Source: Gammaproteobacteria bacterium (lineage in GTDB: Bacteria > Pseudomonadota > Gammaproteobacteria > UBA6429). From it: 40,633 bases of DNA. Under the pieces are notes generated by a model that was not told the DNA's origin, did not search any database, and saw nothing but the letters and a program-made list of their open reading frames with translations. Made by a program: the position numbers and the translations under genes. The stretch is taken from assembly GCA_003232015.1 (NCBI GenBank), contig QIKU01000265.1:1-40633 (forward strand). The letters run 5' to 3'. Position 1 is the stretch's first letter. Every line of letters starts with the position of its first letter. Below, in pieces: positions 17,577 through 25,221 of the stretch.

Positions 17577-17605
17577 AAAAAAAGGAGCGTTTAGCTCCTT
17601 TTTTT
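17577..17605. terminator. Terminator after prfC
   Basis: GGAGC (17584-17588) pairs with GCTCC (17594-17598) around GTTTA, flanked by seven A on the left and seven T on the right. The A/T tracts extend the stem and would let it work in both directions. Confidence 0.92.
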
Positions 17606-17704
17606 ATGGTTAATCAATAACTTAAAAAATCTCCCTTGCTTGTCAACCAAACGCCTTGCCCTGCGTTGTTATTAGTAATACAAATAAACAACAAGGAAAA
17701 GAAA

Positions 17705-18100
17705 ATGAAAACATTACTTATTATTTCAAGTTCAATTTTATTATTCTCGAGTGCGGTGTATGCAGATGAAGTTGGTCAGCGAGTAGAAAATCGTTTTGAT
17801 AATCGCGGCGACCGTATTGATCAGCGTCTGGATAACCGTGGTGACCGAATCGATGCACGATTAGATCGTCGTGGCGAACGTATTAATGATCGTCTGGATC
17901 GTCGAGCCGATCGTGCTGCCGAGCGTGGTAATGATCGTTTAGCTCACCGTTTGGATAAACGGGGTGATCGTATTGAGCGACGTCTGGATAAACGGGGTGA
18001 CAGAGTTAATGCTCGTCTGGATCGTCGAGGTGATCGTATTAACCGTCGCCTTGACAGAAAAGGTCATCGTGCACATGTTCGAATTGATCGCCACAGGTAG
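17705..18100 (+). CDS. Exported protein made of RLDxRGDRI 11-residue repeats
   Basis: The ATG at 17705 is preceded by AAGGA and opens a clear signal peptide (MKTLLIISSSILLFSSAVYA, cleavage before DEVG). The mature part (about 111 residues) is almost wholly an 11-residue repeat with consensus RLDxRGDRIxx, about eight copies, one interrupted (ADRAAERGND). Arg and Asp dominate, so the chain is highly charged with alternating sign and probably helical; an 11-residue period fits a right-handed coil. The coding DNA repeats with a 33 bp period. I do not recognise a named domain. It sits between the prfC terminator and an ECF sigma gene on the same strand, so it may belong to that regulon. Function unknown. 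Confidence 0.85.
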   Translation: MKTLLIISSSILLFSSAVYADEVGQRVENRFDNRGDRIDQRLDNRGDRIDARLDRRGERINDRLDRRADRAAERGNDRLAHRLDKRGDRIERRLDKRGDRVNARLDRRGDRINRRLDRKGHRAHVRIDRHR

Positions 18101-18110
18101 TCAAAGCGAT

Positions 18111-18141
18111 ACTCGGCCTTAAGTGAAAATTAAGGCTGAGT
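18111..18141 (+). terminator. Hairpin after the repeat-protein gene
   Basis: ACTCGGCCTTAA (18111-18122) pairs with TTAAGGCTGAGT (18130-18141) with one G-U pair and a 7 nt loop. No T-run follows, so it may stabilise the mRNA 3' end rather than terminate strongly. Confidence 0.5.
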
Positions 18142-18212
18142 AATCACTTAAATGGTTGTTGTTCTGATAAAGTACTATCCGCTATTTAAAGTAATCGTTA
18201 TGATAGTCAACC

Positions 18213-18827
18213 ATGCTTAATAGTAAAACGCAGCCATATCAGGGGAATGAGAATGCCGCTAAGGATAGTGATGGTCAAACCCTCGATGCCTTTCTGGCGA
18301 GTGTAGAGCAGCGAGCTTATCGTATGGCTTATATTGCAACAAGCAATAAAGAGGATGCACTGGACATTGTGCAAGACGCGATGATAACGCTTGTTAATAA
18401 ATATTCACAGCGGCAATACACTGAATGGCCACCCTTATTTCATCGTATTGTTCAGAATACAATTCGCGACTGGTATCGTCGCCAGTTGGTAAGAAACAAA
18501 TTCAGACAATGGTTTTCAGGTAATGGCTCGGCTGATTCAGATATTGAGCAAGACTGGGAAGCGCAGGCAATGCAACAGGCGGTTAATGTTAGAGCAAACC
18601 CAACAGTCGATCAAAACCAGAATGACAAGGCAATGGTTCAGCTAATGAGCGCATTGAATCAATTACCAGGAAGACAGCAACAGACCTTTTTATTACGTTG
18701 TTGGGAAGGGCTGGATACAAAGCAAACCGCTGCCGCGATGAGTATTTCCGAAGGCAGTGTAAAAACACATTACTCTCGGGCGGTACATGAATTAAGAAAC
18801 CAGTTAGGTGAGCATTATGGCGACTAA
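18213..18827 (+). CDS. ECF-type RNA polymerase sigma factor
   Basis: The 204-residue product has sigma region 2 (RAYRMAYIATSNKEDALDIVQDAMITL and WPPLFHRIVQNTIRDWYRR) and region 4 (LPGRQQQTFLLRCWEGLDTKQTAAAM, then SEGSVKTHYSRAVHELR). These are joined by a long acidic, Gln/Asn-rich linker; there is no region 1.1 or 3. It belongs to the RpoE-like ECF class and would direct transcription of an envelope-related regulon. The next gene, a DUF3619 membrane protein, overlaps its 3' end by 11 nt, the usual arrangement of a sigma and its membrane-bound regulator. No ECF promoter could be identified confidently upstream. Confidence 0.92.
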   Translation: MLNSKTQPYQGNENAAKDSDGQTLDAFLASVEQRAYRMAYIATSNKEDALDIVQDAMITLVNKYSQRQYTEWPPLFHRIVQNTIRDWYRRQLVRNKFRQWFSGNGSADSDIEQDWEAQAMQQAVNVRANPTVDQNQNDKAMVQLMSALNQLPGRQQQTFLLRCWEGLDTKQTAAAMSISEGSVKTHYSRAVHELRNQLGEHYGD

Positions 18828-19191
18828 AGGCAATCAAAACAACGATAGCTTGTTAAAGCATAGTCAGCAATGTCTTGATGACAGTGTTGAACAACTCGAC
18901 GCAGATATAAAAGATAAGCTCTTTAAAGCAAGATGGCTTGCTTTAAACCAGCATTATAGCCAACAGGAAAAGAAGGCTAACCGTTGGTGGCAACATTGGT
19001 TGCCAGTTAGCAGTGCGGCGATTACTGCAACCTTAATTATAGGCATTTCCATACAGTCCGGTTTGTGGCAAAGTAATGATATAGTATTAAACGATGATTT
19101 AGAACTGATTACCGCACTGGACAATATTGAACTGTATGATGATTTGGACTTTTATCAATGGCTGGCAGAAGACGAGCCGCAGGCAAGTTAG
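18817..19191 (+). CDS. DUF3619 family membrane protein, candidate anti-sigma factor
   Basis: I set the start at ATG 18817, preceded by TTAGGTGAG within the sigma gene, giving 124 residues. A charged helical N-terminal part (residues 1-65, with LDDSVEQLDADIKDKLFKAR) is followed by one membrane segment (LPVSSAAITATLIIGISI, about 67-84) and a short acidic periplasmic tail. The topology resembles anti-sigma factors, with the cytosolic part able to hold the sigma. DUF3619 genes commonly follow ECF sigma genes in beta- and gammaproteobacteria. No zinc-binding H-x3-C-x2-C is present. The anti-sigma role is an inference from position and topology. Confidence 0.75.
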   Translation: MATKGNQNNDSLLKHSQQCLDDSVEQLDADIKDKLFKARWLALNQHYSQQEKKANRWWQHWLPVSSAAITATLIIGISIQSGLWQSNDIVLNDDLELITALDNIELYDDLDFYQWLAEDEPQAS

Positions 19192-19429
19192 TGGTGTATT
19201 GATTATGTTACTGATTAGTTTAAGTCCAGTTTCAAATACAGGCCATGCCAGTGAGGAACAGCCTTCAATGGAATTGCTGGAATTACTGGGGCAGTTTGAA
19301 CAGCAGGATGAGGCCTGGATTAATAATGAATTAGGGCTTAATGAATTAGGCATTGAAAACAACCCTGAACTTAAGAATGAATCGCCATCAACTGATAAAC
19401 AGGATAGCAGTGAGTATATAAATGAGTAA
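19136..19429 (+). CDS. Small exported acidic protein of the ECF sigma operon
   Basis: A frame between the DUF3619 and DUF3106 genes encodes a basic N-region (QKTSRRQ), a hydrophobic core (VSGVLIMLLISLSPV) and a predicted cleavage after GHA. An acidic mature part of about 58 residues (MELLELLGQFEQQDEAWINNELG) follows, ending in a Ser/Glu/Lys-rich tail. The start is uncertain: ATGs at 19136 and 19139 keep the whole signal peptide but overlap DUF3619 by about 55 nt; the ATG at 19205 would lose its basic residues. The end overlaps the DUF3106 start by 8 nt, so the four genes are coupled. I do not recognise a family. Confidence 0.65.
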   Translation: MMIWTFINGWQKTSRRQVSGVLIMLLISLSPVSNTGHASEEQPSMELLELLGQFEQQDEAWINNELGLNELGIENNPELKNESPSTDKQDSSEYINE

Positions 19430-20057
19430 GACTATTTATAATCTATTTGCTTTTACAGGTATCATCTTGTCTGTGTTGCTATTTATACCGAGTTCGGTTG
19501 TTGCTGACAGTGACGGGTTAGAAAATAATTCAGTTGTAAGTGACTCAGTATCTAATTTAAGGTGGGGTGATTTAACGCCAGCACAACGAAAAGTATTAAA
19601 GCCATTTTCAGACAGGTGGCCAGATTTAACTCCGCAACGAAAACAAAAATTATTAAAAGGCGTGCAACGCTGGCAGCATATGAGCCCAGCGGGAAAAAAG
19701 CAGGCGCGTAAACGACTCAAACGCTGGAGTAAAATGAAACCAGAGCAACGCCAGCGTGTACGTGAACGTTATCAACGGTTTAAAAATTTGCCGTTGGATG
19801 AGCAAAAAGCCATTCGTAATAAAATGTACTGGTTTAGAGGGTTACCTATAGAAAAACGTCGGGCGTTGCGTGAACGCTGGCAACGGATGACGCCACAACA
19901 ACGCGAACGTTTTAAAAGGCGTGTTATTGAACGTCAACAACGTCGGCATAAAATATTAAAGAATATGACACCTTCCGAGCGCAAACGTTTGCGCTCTATG
20001 TCCCACCCTGAACGGCGTGACTTCTTACGTCGCTGGAAAGCAGGTCAACATCGTTAA
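19422..20057 (+). CDS. DUF3106 domain-containing exported protein
   Basis: The 211-residue product has a signal peptide (MSKTIYNLFAFTGIILSVLL, cleavage near VVA-D) and a very basic, Trp-rich mature part. It repeats a motif of about 22 residues: W-x-x-L/M-x-P-x-x-R/K followed by a basic helix (RWGDLTPAQRK, RWPDLTPQRKQ, RWQHMSPAGKK, RWSKMKPEQRQ, RWQRMTPQQRE). This is the DUF3106 pattern and resembles the LTxxQ helices of CpxP/Spy-like periplasmic chaperones. Together with the RGDR-repeat protein it may be an envelope-protective product of the sigma regulon; this is inference. Only a 14 bp tandem near-duplicate (20071-20098) is notable in the next 125 nt. Confidence 0.85.
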   Translation: MSKTIYNLFAFTGIILSVLLFIPSSVVADSDGLENNSVVSDSVSNLRWGDLTPAQRKVLKPFSDRWPDLTPQRKQKLLKGVQRWQHMSPAGKKQARKRLKRWSKMKPEQRQRVRERYQRFKNLPLDEQKAIRNKMYWFRGLPIEKRRALRERWQRMTPQQRERFKRRVIERQQRRHKILKNMTPSERKRLRSMSHPERRDFLRRWKAGQHR

Positions 20058-20070
20058 TTTGGTATCATTA

Positions 20071-20098
20071 AACTGGAATCGTAAAACTGGCATCGTAA
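20071..20098. repeat. 14 bp tandem near-repeat upstream of aas
   Basis: AACTGGAATCGTAA (20071-20084) is followed by AACTGGCATCGTAA (20085-20098), 13 of 14 identical. It lies between the DUF3106 stop and the aas start and could be a regulator site or slippage product. Confidence 0.5.
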
Positions 20099-20182
20099 AA
20101 AAGAGGCAGGATTTTGTAATCATCTGGTTATAACCTTGTTCTGGTGATAGTATCTAAGCTGCAAATATTCAGGAGTGAATAA

Positions 20183-22354
20183 GTGGTAGCGGTAATCTTG
20201 CGGCGATTGTTAAAACTTTTTTACCGTGTAGAGGTAAAAGGGTTGGACTATTTTCATCAGTCCAGTAAACGGACAATGATAGTGGCAAATCATACTTCAT
20301 TTCTTGATGCTGCCTTACTCTATTGCTTTTTATCTGACGACATTAGTTTTGCCATTCACACCCGCATAATGAACCGCGGGTTTATGTCGCCGTTTCGTTC
20401 TATGGTCAAATTATTTGTCATGGATCCGGCCAACCCCTTTTCACTTAAATCACTGATTAAATATCTAAAAGAAGATAATCACGTTGTTATTTTTCCCGAA
20501 GGCCGCATAACCACCACTGGCGCACTAATGAAAATTTACAATGGCCCCGGTTTAGTTGCCGACCGTTCCGATGCTGATGTTCTACCTGTTCGGATTGACG
20601 GCGCACAGTACACCCCTTTTTCGCGCTTGCGTGGCATTGTTCGCTTGCGCTGGTTTCCAAAAATCACCCTTACATTATTACCTCCACGAAAAATAAAAGC
20701 ACCAGATGCTATTCGAGGCCGGGCAAGGCGTTATTTTGCGGGCAAGTTATTAACCGATATTATGAATGAGGTTATTTTTTCTACCAGTAATTACAAGCGT
20801 ACCTTGTTCCAGGCAGTTCTGGATGCAAAAAATATACACGGTAAAAATCATATAATTGCCGAGGATATTGAACGTACCCCTATCTCCTATCAAAAGTTAA
20901 TTCATCATTCACTATTATTAGGCGATGTTTTAGAACCACAAACACACGAAGGGGAGTATGTGGGTATTTTATTACCTAATATGGTGAATACATTAGTCAC
21001 CTTTTTTGCTTTGCATGTGCATGGTCGCATCCCTGCAATGCTTAATTTTTCCTCTGGCGCAAAGGCCATGCTTAATGCATGTGCCACGGCAAATATTAAA
21101 ATAGTGTATACATCTAAACGTTTTATTGCTTATGCTAAACTGGCTGCTGCTGTCGACCAGTTAAGCCAGCAAGTGACTATTTGTTATCTCGAAGATAAGG
21201 TTAAAGAAATATCGGCTTTTAAAAAAATCACCAGTATTATTACAGCCGCTTTTCCTAAAGCCGCCTATACAAAGAGGTTGGGGGATTATGATCCAAATTC
21301 CCCCGCAGTTGTTTTGTTTACATCAGGTTCGGAAGGTGTTGCAAAGGGTGTGGTGTTATCGCATAGCAACTTGCTGGCTAACGGTATCCAAATGAGTACC
21401 CGGGTGGATTTTAATGCGCAGGATAAAATTTTAAATTCGCTTCCACTGTTTCATTCCTTTGGCTTAACAGCGGGTACTTTGATCCCATTAATATCGGGTA
21501 TGAAAGTGTTTTTGTATCCGAGCCCGTTACATTACCGGATTATCCCCGAGGTCGCTTATGACATTGGTGCAACTATTATGTTCGGTACCAATACTTTTTT
21601 GGCTAATTACGGTCGCTTTGCACACCCTTATGATTTTTACAGCCTACGCTATGTATTTGCCGGAGCGGAAAAATTACAGGACTCAACACGACAACTATGG
21701 AGTGATAAGTTTGGTGTGCGCGTATTTGAAGGTTACGGTACAACAGAAACCAGCCCGGCTTTAAGTACTAATACGGCAATGGATAATAAAAAAGGAACGG
21801 TTGGCCGTTTATTGCCGGGTATTGAATATTATTTAGATAAAGTACCAGGTGTTGAAGAAGGTGGACGCTTATTCGTTAAAGGCCCGAATGTCATGTTAGG
21901 CTACTTAATACGTGTGAATGCGAATGGGGATACAGGTTTAAATAAAATTGTCCCACCACAATCAGAACGGGGGGCAGGTTGGTATGACACGGGTGATATT
22001 GTTAAGTTTGATAAAGACGGATTTATTACTATTTTAGGTCGAGTGAAACGGTTTGCAAAAATTGCCGGTGAAATAATCTCGTTAGCAGCGGTTGAAGAAT
22101 TCCTGGCAAAGAATTGGCCAGACAAACATCATGTCGTGGTAGCCATGCCCGATGAGCGTAAGGGTGCACAGTTAGTTTTATTCACAGAAGATAAAGGTTT
22201 AACACGAAAGTTAATATTAGAAAAATCCAAAGGGCAGGGTGTTAGTAATTTATCAATATTACATGCAGTGCGATTTATAAAAAAATTACCGTTATTAGGA
22301 TCGGGTAAGCCAGATTATGTTGAGATTAATAACGTTATAGAAAAAGAAAAATAA
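20183..22354 (+). CDS. aas: Bifunctional acyl-ACP synthetase / lysophospholipid acyltransferase (Aas)
   Basis: The start is GTG 20183, with AGGAG at 20171-20175. The 723-residue product fuses two domains. An N-terminal PlsC-type acyltransferase has the HX4D box NHTSFLD and FPEGRITTTG. An AMP-forming acyl synthetase has the P-loop LFTSGSEGVAKG, YGTTETSPAL, WYDTGDIVKFDKDG and a C-terminal catalytic Lys in GSGKPDYVEI. It activates fatty acids on a bound ACP and reacylates lysophosphatidylethanolamine at the inner membrane face. The length equals E. coli Aas (about 719). An MFS transporter gene follows after 80 nt, the position of lplT in E. coli, but of a different MFS family. Confidence 0.93.
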   Translation: MVAVILRRLLKLFYRVEVKGLDYFHQSSKRTMIVANHTSFLDAALLYCFLSDDISFAIHTRIMNRGFMSPFRSMVKLFVMDPANPFSLKSLIKYLKEDNHVVIFPEGRITTTGALMKIYNGPGLVADRSDADVLPVRIDGAQYTPFSRLRGIVRLRWFPKITLTLLPPRKIKAPDAIRGRARRYFAGKLLTDIMNEVIFSTSNYKRTLFQAVLDAKNIHGKNHIIAEDIERTPISYQKLIHHSLLLGDVLEPQTHEGEYVGILLPNMVNTLVTFFALHVHGRIPAMLNFSSGAKAMLNACATANIKIVYTSKRFIAYAKLAAAVDQLSQQVTICYLEDKVKEISAFKKITSIITAAFPKAAYTKRLGDYDPNSPAVVLFTSGSEGVAKGVVLSHSNLLANGIQMSTRVDFNAQDKILNSLPLFHSFGLTAGTLIPLISGMKVFLYPSPLHYRIIPEVAYDIGATIMFGTNTFLANYGRFAHPYDFYSLRYVFAGAEKLQDSTRQLWSDKFGVRVFEGYGTTETSPALSTNTAMDNKKGTVGRLLPGIEYYLDKVPGVEEGGRLFVKGPNVMLGYLIRVNANGDTGLNKIVPPQSERGAGWYDTGDIVKFDKDGFITILGRVKRFAKIAGEIISLAAVEEFLAKNWPDKHHVVVAMPDERKGAQLVLFTEDKGLTRKLILEKSKGQGVSNLSILHAVRFIKKLPLLGSGKPDYVEINNVIEKEK

Positions 22355-22417
22355 ATATTACCGCTATTTCGGCCTATGCGGGAATGGTAAGTTACCAGAG
22401 CAGTATTGCTAAATTAT

Positions 22418-22437
22418 AAAGAGGCGCACCACCTATT
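22418..22437 (+). promoter_or_regulatory. Ribosome site and unusual ATT start of the MFS gene
   Basis: AAAGAGG (22418-22424) is followed after 10 nt by ATT (22435-22437). An in-frame stop (TAA 22417-22419) precedes it, and no ATG, GTG or TTG occurs in this frame until GTG 22510, which lies inside the first membrane helix. Confidence 0.6.
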
Positions 22438-23706
22438 AAAGCATACCTTACCAAACCTGTTATATCATGGGCATTTTACGACTGGGCGAACTCTGCTTTT
22501 GCAGTCGTTGTGATAACGGCTTTTTACCCGATATTTTTTCAGTCGTACTGGAGTGCCGGTGCTGACGCGGTAACCAATACCGCCCGGATTGGTGCCGCCA
22601 ATTCTATTTCCAGTATCGTGATTGTTTTACTAGCGCCCATACTCGGTGCGGTTGCCGATGCCAGCCAGGCAAAAAAACGTTTCTTAATCACCTTCGCACT
22701 GGTTGGTATGGTTATGACGGGCTGTTTGTTTTTTATTGGTGAAGGCCAATGGCTTTTTGCCAGCGCGACATTTATATTAGCGAGCATTGGTTTTGCTGGA
22801 GCCAATATTTTTTACGATTCACTTATCGTTGACATTACAAGCAAAGACAGACTCGACTCGGTTTCTGCTTTAGGTTATTCCCTCGGTTATTTAGGCGGTG
22901 GTTTACTGTTTGCTTTAACAGTTGCAATGAGTTTATGGCCTGAAACATTTGGTTTTTATAACAAAATGGAAGCCATTCAGTTTTCATTTGTTGCCGTTTC
23001 ACTCTGGTGGTTTATTTTTACATTGCCCATTATTTTGTTTGTGTATGAGCCAGGAAAAACAGCGGGAAAGACTGCGATTAATATTGCCGCAGGTTTAAAA
23101 CAAATAAAGCAAACCGCAAAAGAAATACGTTCCTTGCGAGTGGTATTCTTATTTCTAATCGCTTACTGGTTTTACATTGATGGTGTTGACACCATTATTC
23201 GTATGGCCATCCCTTATGGTCTATCCATTGGTCTGGATTCCAGCGATTTGGTTAAAGCCATTTTAATTACCCAATTTGTCGGTTTCCCCGCGGCATTAGT
23301 GTTTGGTTATTTAGGGCAAAGGTGGGGTGCCAAGCCTGTTCTTTTATTCGCAATAAGTGTTTATCTGGTGATTACTGTTCTAGGTTCAAGAATGGAGACG
23401 AGTGAAGAATTTTATATTCTCGCCGTTAGCATTGGCCTGGTGCAAGGTGGTGTACAGTCACTGAGTCGTTCTTTTTATGCACGGATTATTCCCCATTCCA
23501 AATCGGCTGAATTTTTTGGCTTTTATAATATGCTGGGGAAATTCGCAGCCGTTATTGGCCCGATGTTAATGGGCGTGGTTGCAATAATAGCTGATGACAC
23601 ACGCACTGCAATTTTATCTGTTGCTGTTCTGTTTATTATCGGTGGTGTACTATTGTATTTTGTCGATGAGAAAAAAGGCATTCAAATGGCAAAAGAGCTG
23701 GAGTAA
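22435..23706 (+). CDS. UMF1-family MFS transporter (non-canonical ATT start)
   Basis: From the ATT at 22435 the product is 423 residues. It opens with KAYLTKPVISWAFYDWANSA, the conserved first-helix motif of the UMF1 (Atg22-like) MFS family. Starting at the first standard codon, GTG 22510, would remove half of transmembrane helix 1 and the WxxYDWANSAF motif. The rest shows about 12 hydrophobic helices with a central basic loop (LKQIKQTAKEIRSLR). The substrate of UMF1 proteins is unknown in general. Downstream position after aas, in place of LplT, suggests movement of lysophospholipids or a related lipid; this is inference. Alternatives are a recent ATG to ATT change or a base-call error. Confidence 0.8.
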   Translation: MKAYLTKPVISWAFYDWANSAFAVVVITAFYPIFFQSYWSAGADAVTNTARIGAANSISSIVIVLLAPILGAVADASQAKKRFLITFALVGMVMTGCLFFIGEGQWLFASATFILASIGFAGANIFYDSLIVDITSKDRLDSVSALGYSLGYLGGGLLFALTVAMSLWPETFGFYNKMEAIQFSFVAVSLWWFIFTLPIILFVYEPGKTAGKTAINIAAGLKQIKQTAKEIRSLRVVFLFLIAYWFYIDGVDTIIRMAIPYGLSIGLDSSDLVKAILITQFVGFPAALVFGYLGQRWGAKPVLLFAISVYLVITVLGSRMETSEEFYILAVSIGLVQGGVQSLSRSFYARIIPHSKSAEFFGFYNMLGKFAAVIGPMLMGVVAIIADDTRTAILSVAVLFIIGGVLLYFVDEKKGIQMAKELE

Positions 23707-23764
23707 TGGCGTTAGTTTATGACACAATCCAGATTATATTGTCAGACTGTTCCGGGAAAAAAAT

Positions 23765-23980
23765 ATGAATACCCCAGATAATAAAACACCCACGCTATGG
23801 GATGTAACCAAAAGCGTCATGGCTGCCATGTTGGGCGTACAAAAAAATAAAAACTACCAGCGCGACTTTCAATACGGCAAACCCTCGCAATATATTATTG
23901 TGGGGTTAATTGCGGTTGCTATTTTTGTTGGTATTATTATAACTGTTGTTAATGTGGTAATGAGCTCGGTAGGTTTGTAG
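23765..23980 (+). CDS. DUF2970 family small membrane protein
   Basis: The 71-residue product has the DUF2970 pattern: LWDVTKSVMAAMLGVQ, then NYQRDFQYGKPSQYIIVG, then one transmembrane helix (about residues 44-66). The family is small, found in gammaproteobacteria, and of unknown function. The gene lies 58 nt downstream of the MFS gene. The 229 nt that follow hold no further gene I can support, only a 15 bp palindrome at 24168-24182. Confidence 0.85.
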   Translation: MNTPDNKTPTLWDVTKSVMAAMLGVQKNKNYQRDFQYGKPSQYIIVGLIAVAIFVGIIITVVNVVMSSVGL

Positions 23981-24167
23981 TGGTTTTTATTTTATATGCT
24001 TAAATTATAAAATATACCAAAACGGAAAGATGAAGCAAAAAATAAAAAGTTGAGTTTTTATCCAAAGCAGATATTAAAAAGGAATGTTAGCAGTCAAGTT
24101 GAACTCGATACACTGGTTTGGTACTGTTACATAAACGAATATATAGAATTTGTATGTTTCTTGAAAA

Positions 24168-24182
24168 AGACAGATTCTGTCT
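24168..24182. other. Palindrome upstream of the HNH-like gene
   Basis: AGACAG-ATT-CTGTCT is a perfect 6+6 bp inverted repeat with a 3 bp centre, 27 nt before the ATG at 24210. It could be an operator or small hairpin; nothing else supports a role. Confidence 0.35.
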
Positions 24183-24209
24183 AAATCACTGTTGGGTAAA
24201 ATCACCATC

Positions 24210-24995
24210 ATGGGATCTAAATCACAGCGAAAGAAGATTTTCTTAAGCAAGCATCCAGTATGTTGTTTTTGTGGTGGTGAAACACAAGCAACAGAGCCTG
24301 ACCATATACCTTCTCGAGTGCTTTTTGACAATCGCCAATGGCCTGAAGGTTATGAGTTTCCTGCATGTATTGCATGTAATAGAGAAACGCGCCATGATGA
24401 GCAAGTTGTTGCTATGCTTTCTCGAGCATATCCAGATGCAAATACTCCTGAAGGCTTAAAAGAAGCACAAGAAAGAATTAGAGCTGTTGCACATAACTAC
24501 CCTGAAATCTTAGTTGAAATGCAACCTACCATTCGCCAAAAGCGAAATGCTGCTAAAAAATACAATATTGCAATTCCTGAAGGAAAGAGCTCAGCTGATA
24601 TACCTGCGCTTAGTCTTAAAGGCCCATTAGTGAATAAAGCAGTAACTAATTTTGGTAGAAAACTATTTCTTGCTCTCTACTATAAGCATACTGAGGAAAT
24701 ACTACCAAAAAAATCGGGCGTTGCTTTATTATGGTTTTCTAATCTACAAATAGAACATGGCGAACTACCAAAAGAGATTGCGAGTCTAGTAAGTAATATT
24801 CCAACACTAGAACGCTGTAATACAAATCTATATAATCAATTCTTTTATCGATATGTGGTTTCTGAATGTAGGAAACAAGCTATTTTCGTTGCATTCTTCA
24901 GACAATCGTTCGCAATACTAGGTTACATTAACAAAAAGGCTTCAGACTTTAATCTGCCTGATGGTGCAACAATTTTGAGTCCATTTGAACATTAA
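24210..24995 (+). CDS. HNH endonuclease-like protein with CxxC zinc knuckles
   Basis: I use ATG 24210 (261 residues) instead of a TTG 18 nt upstream. The first 60 residues carry an HNH-type zinc site: C18-x2-C21, then PDHIPSRV with Asp31-His32, then C53-x2-C56-Asn57. The remaining 200 residues are mixed helical (KRNAAKKYNIAIPEG; VNKAVTNFGRKLFLALYYKH) and match no domain I know. It stands alone between a DUF2970 gene and a dispersed repeat, close to valS, without a partner methylase or integrase. Nuclease activity is possible but the second metal ligand of a canonical HNH is not evident. An accessory, possibly acquired gene. Confidence 0.7.
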   Translation: MGSKSQRKKIFLSKHPVCCFCGGETQATEPDHIPSRVLFDNRQWPEGYEFPACIACNRETRHDEQVVAMLSRAYPDANTPEGLKEAQERIRAVAHNYPEILVEMQPTIRQKRNAAKKYNIAIPEGKSSADIPALSLKGPLVNKAVTNFGRKLFLALYYKHTEEILPKKSGVALLWFSNLQIEHGELPKEIASLVSNIPTLERCNTNLYNQFFYRYVVSECRKQAIFVAFFRQSFAILGYINKKASDFNLPDGATILSPFEH

Positions 24996-25008
24996 AAATG
25001 CCTAGTAC

Positions 25009-25087
25009 GTAGCACGGATGTAGCGAAGCGAAATCCGGGAAGCAGCCATCAACCTTCCCGGATTGTATTTTATTCCATCCGGGCTAC
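25009..25087. repeat. 79 bp dispersed palindromic repeat, copy 1
   Basis: The unit begins GTAGCACGGATG and ends CATCCGGGCTAC, with inner arms AATCCGGGAA and TTCCCGGATT, so it folds into a long imperfect hairpin. A second unit of exactly 79 bp lies at 37896-37974 in the opposite orientation. The sequence type (GTAGCCCGGATG...) resembles palindromic REP/MITE-like units I recall from other gammaproteobacterial genomes. It sits in the 226 nt gap after the HNH-like gene and before the valS stop; nothing else is seen there. Confidence 0.85.
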
Positions 25088-25221
25088 TTGCTAAACGATA
25101 AGGTGGGCAGGGAATAGGGTTACTAGTTTAGTTGAATCAGTTTTAGAGTTTAGCTCAGGGATTGTAAATGGCTAACAATCACATATTGTTGTGCTCGCCG
25201 CAAGCGGATAGGGAAACTGGA

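Noticed and set aside
22510..23706. GTG start for the MFS gene
   Set aside because: It would cut away half of the first transmembrane helix and the conserved WAFYDWANSAF motif.
24074..24331. Minus-strand frame upstream of and overlapping the HNH-like gene
   Set aside because: It is mostly antisense to the zinc-site region and has no motif or ribosome site.
25180..25221. Terminator after valS on the minus strand
   Set aside because: The only palindrome (CCGCTTGCGG) is not followed by a T-run in the direction of transcription.
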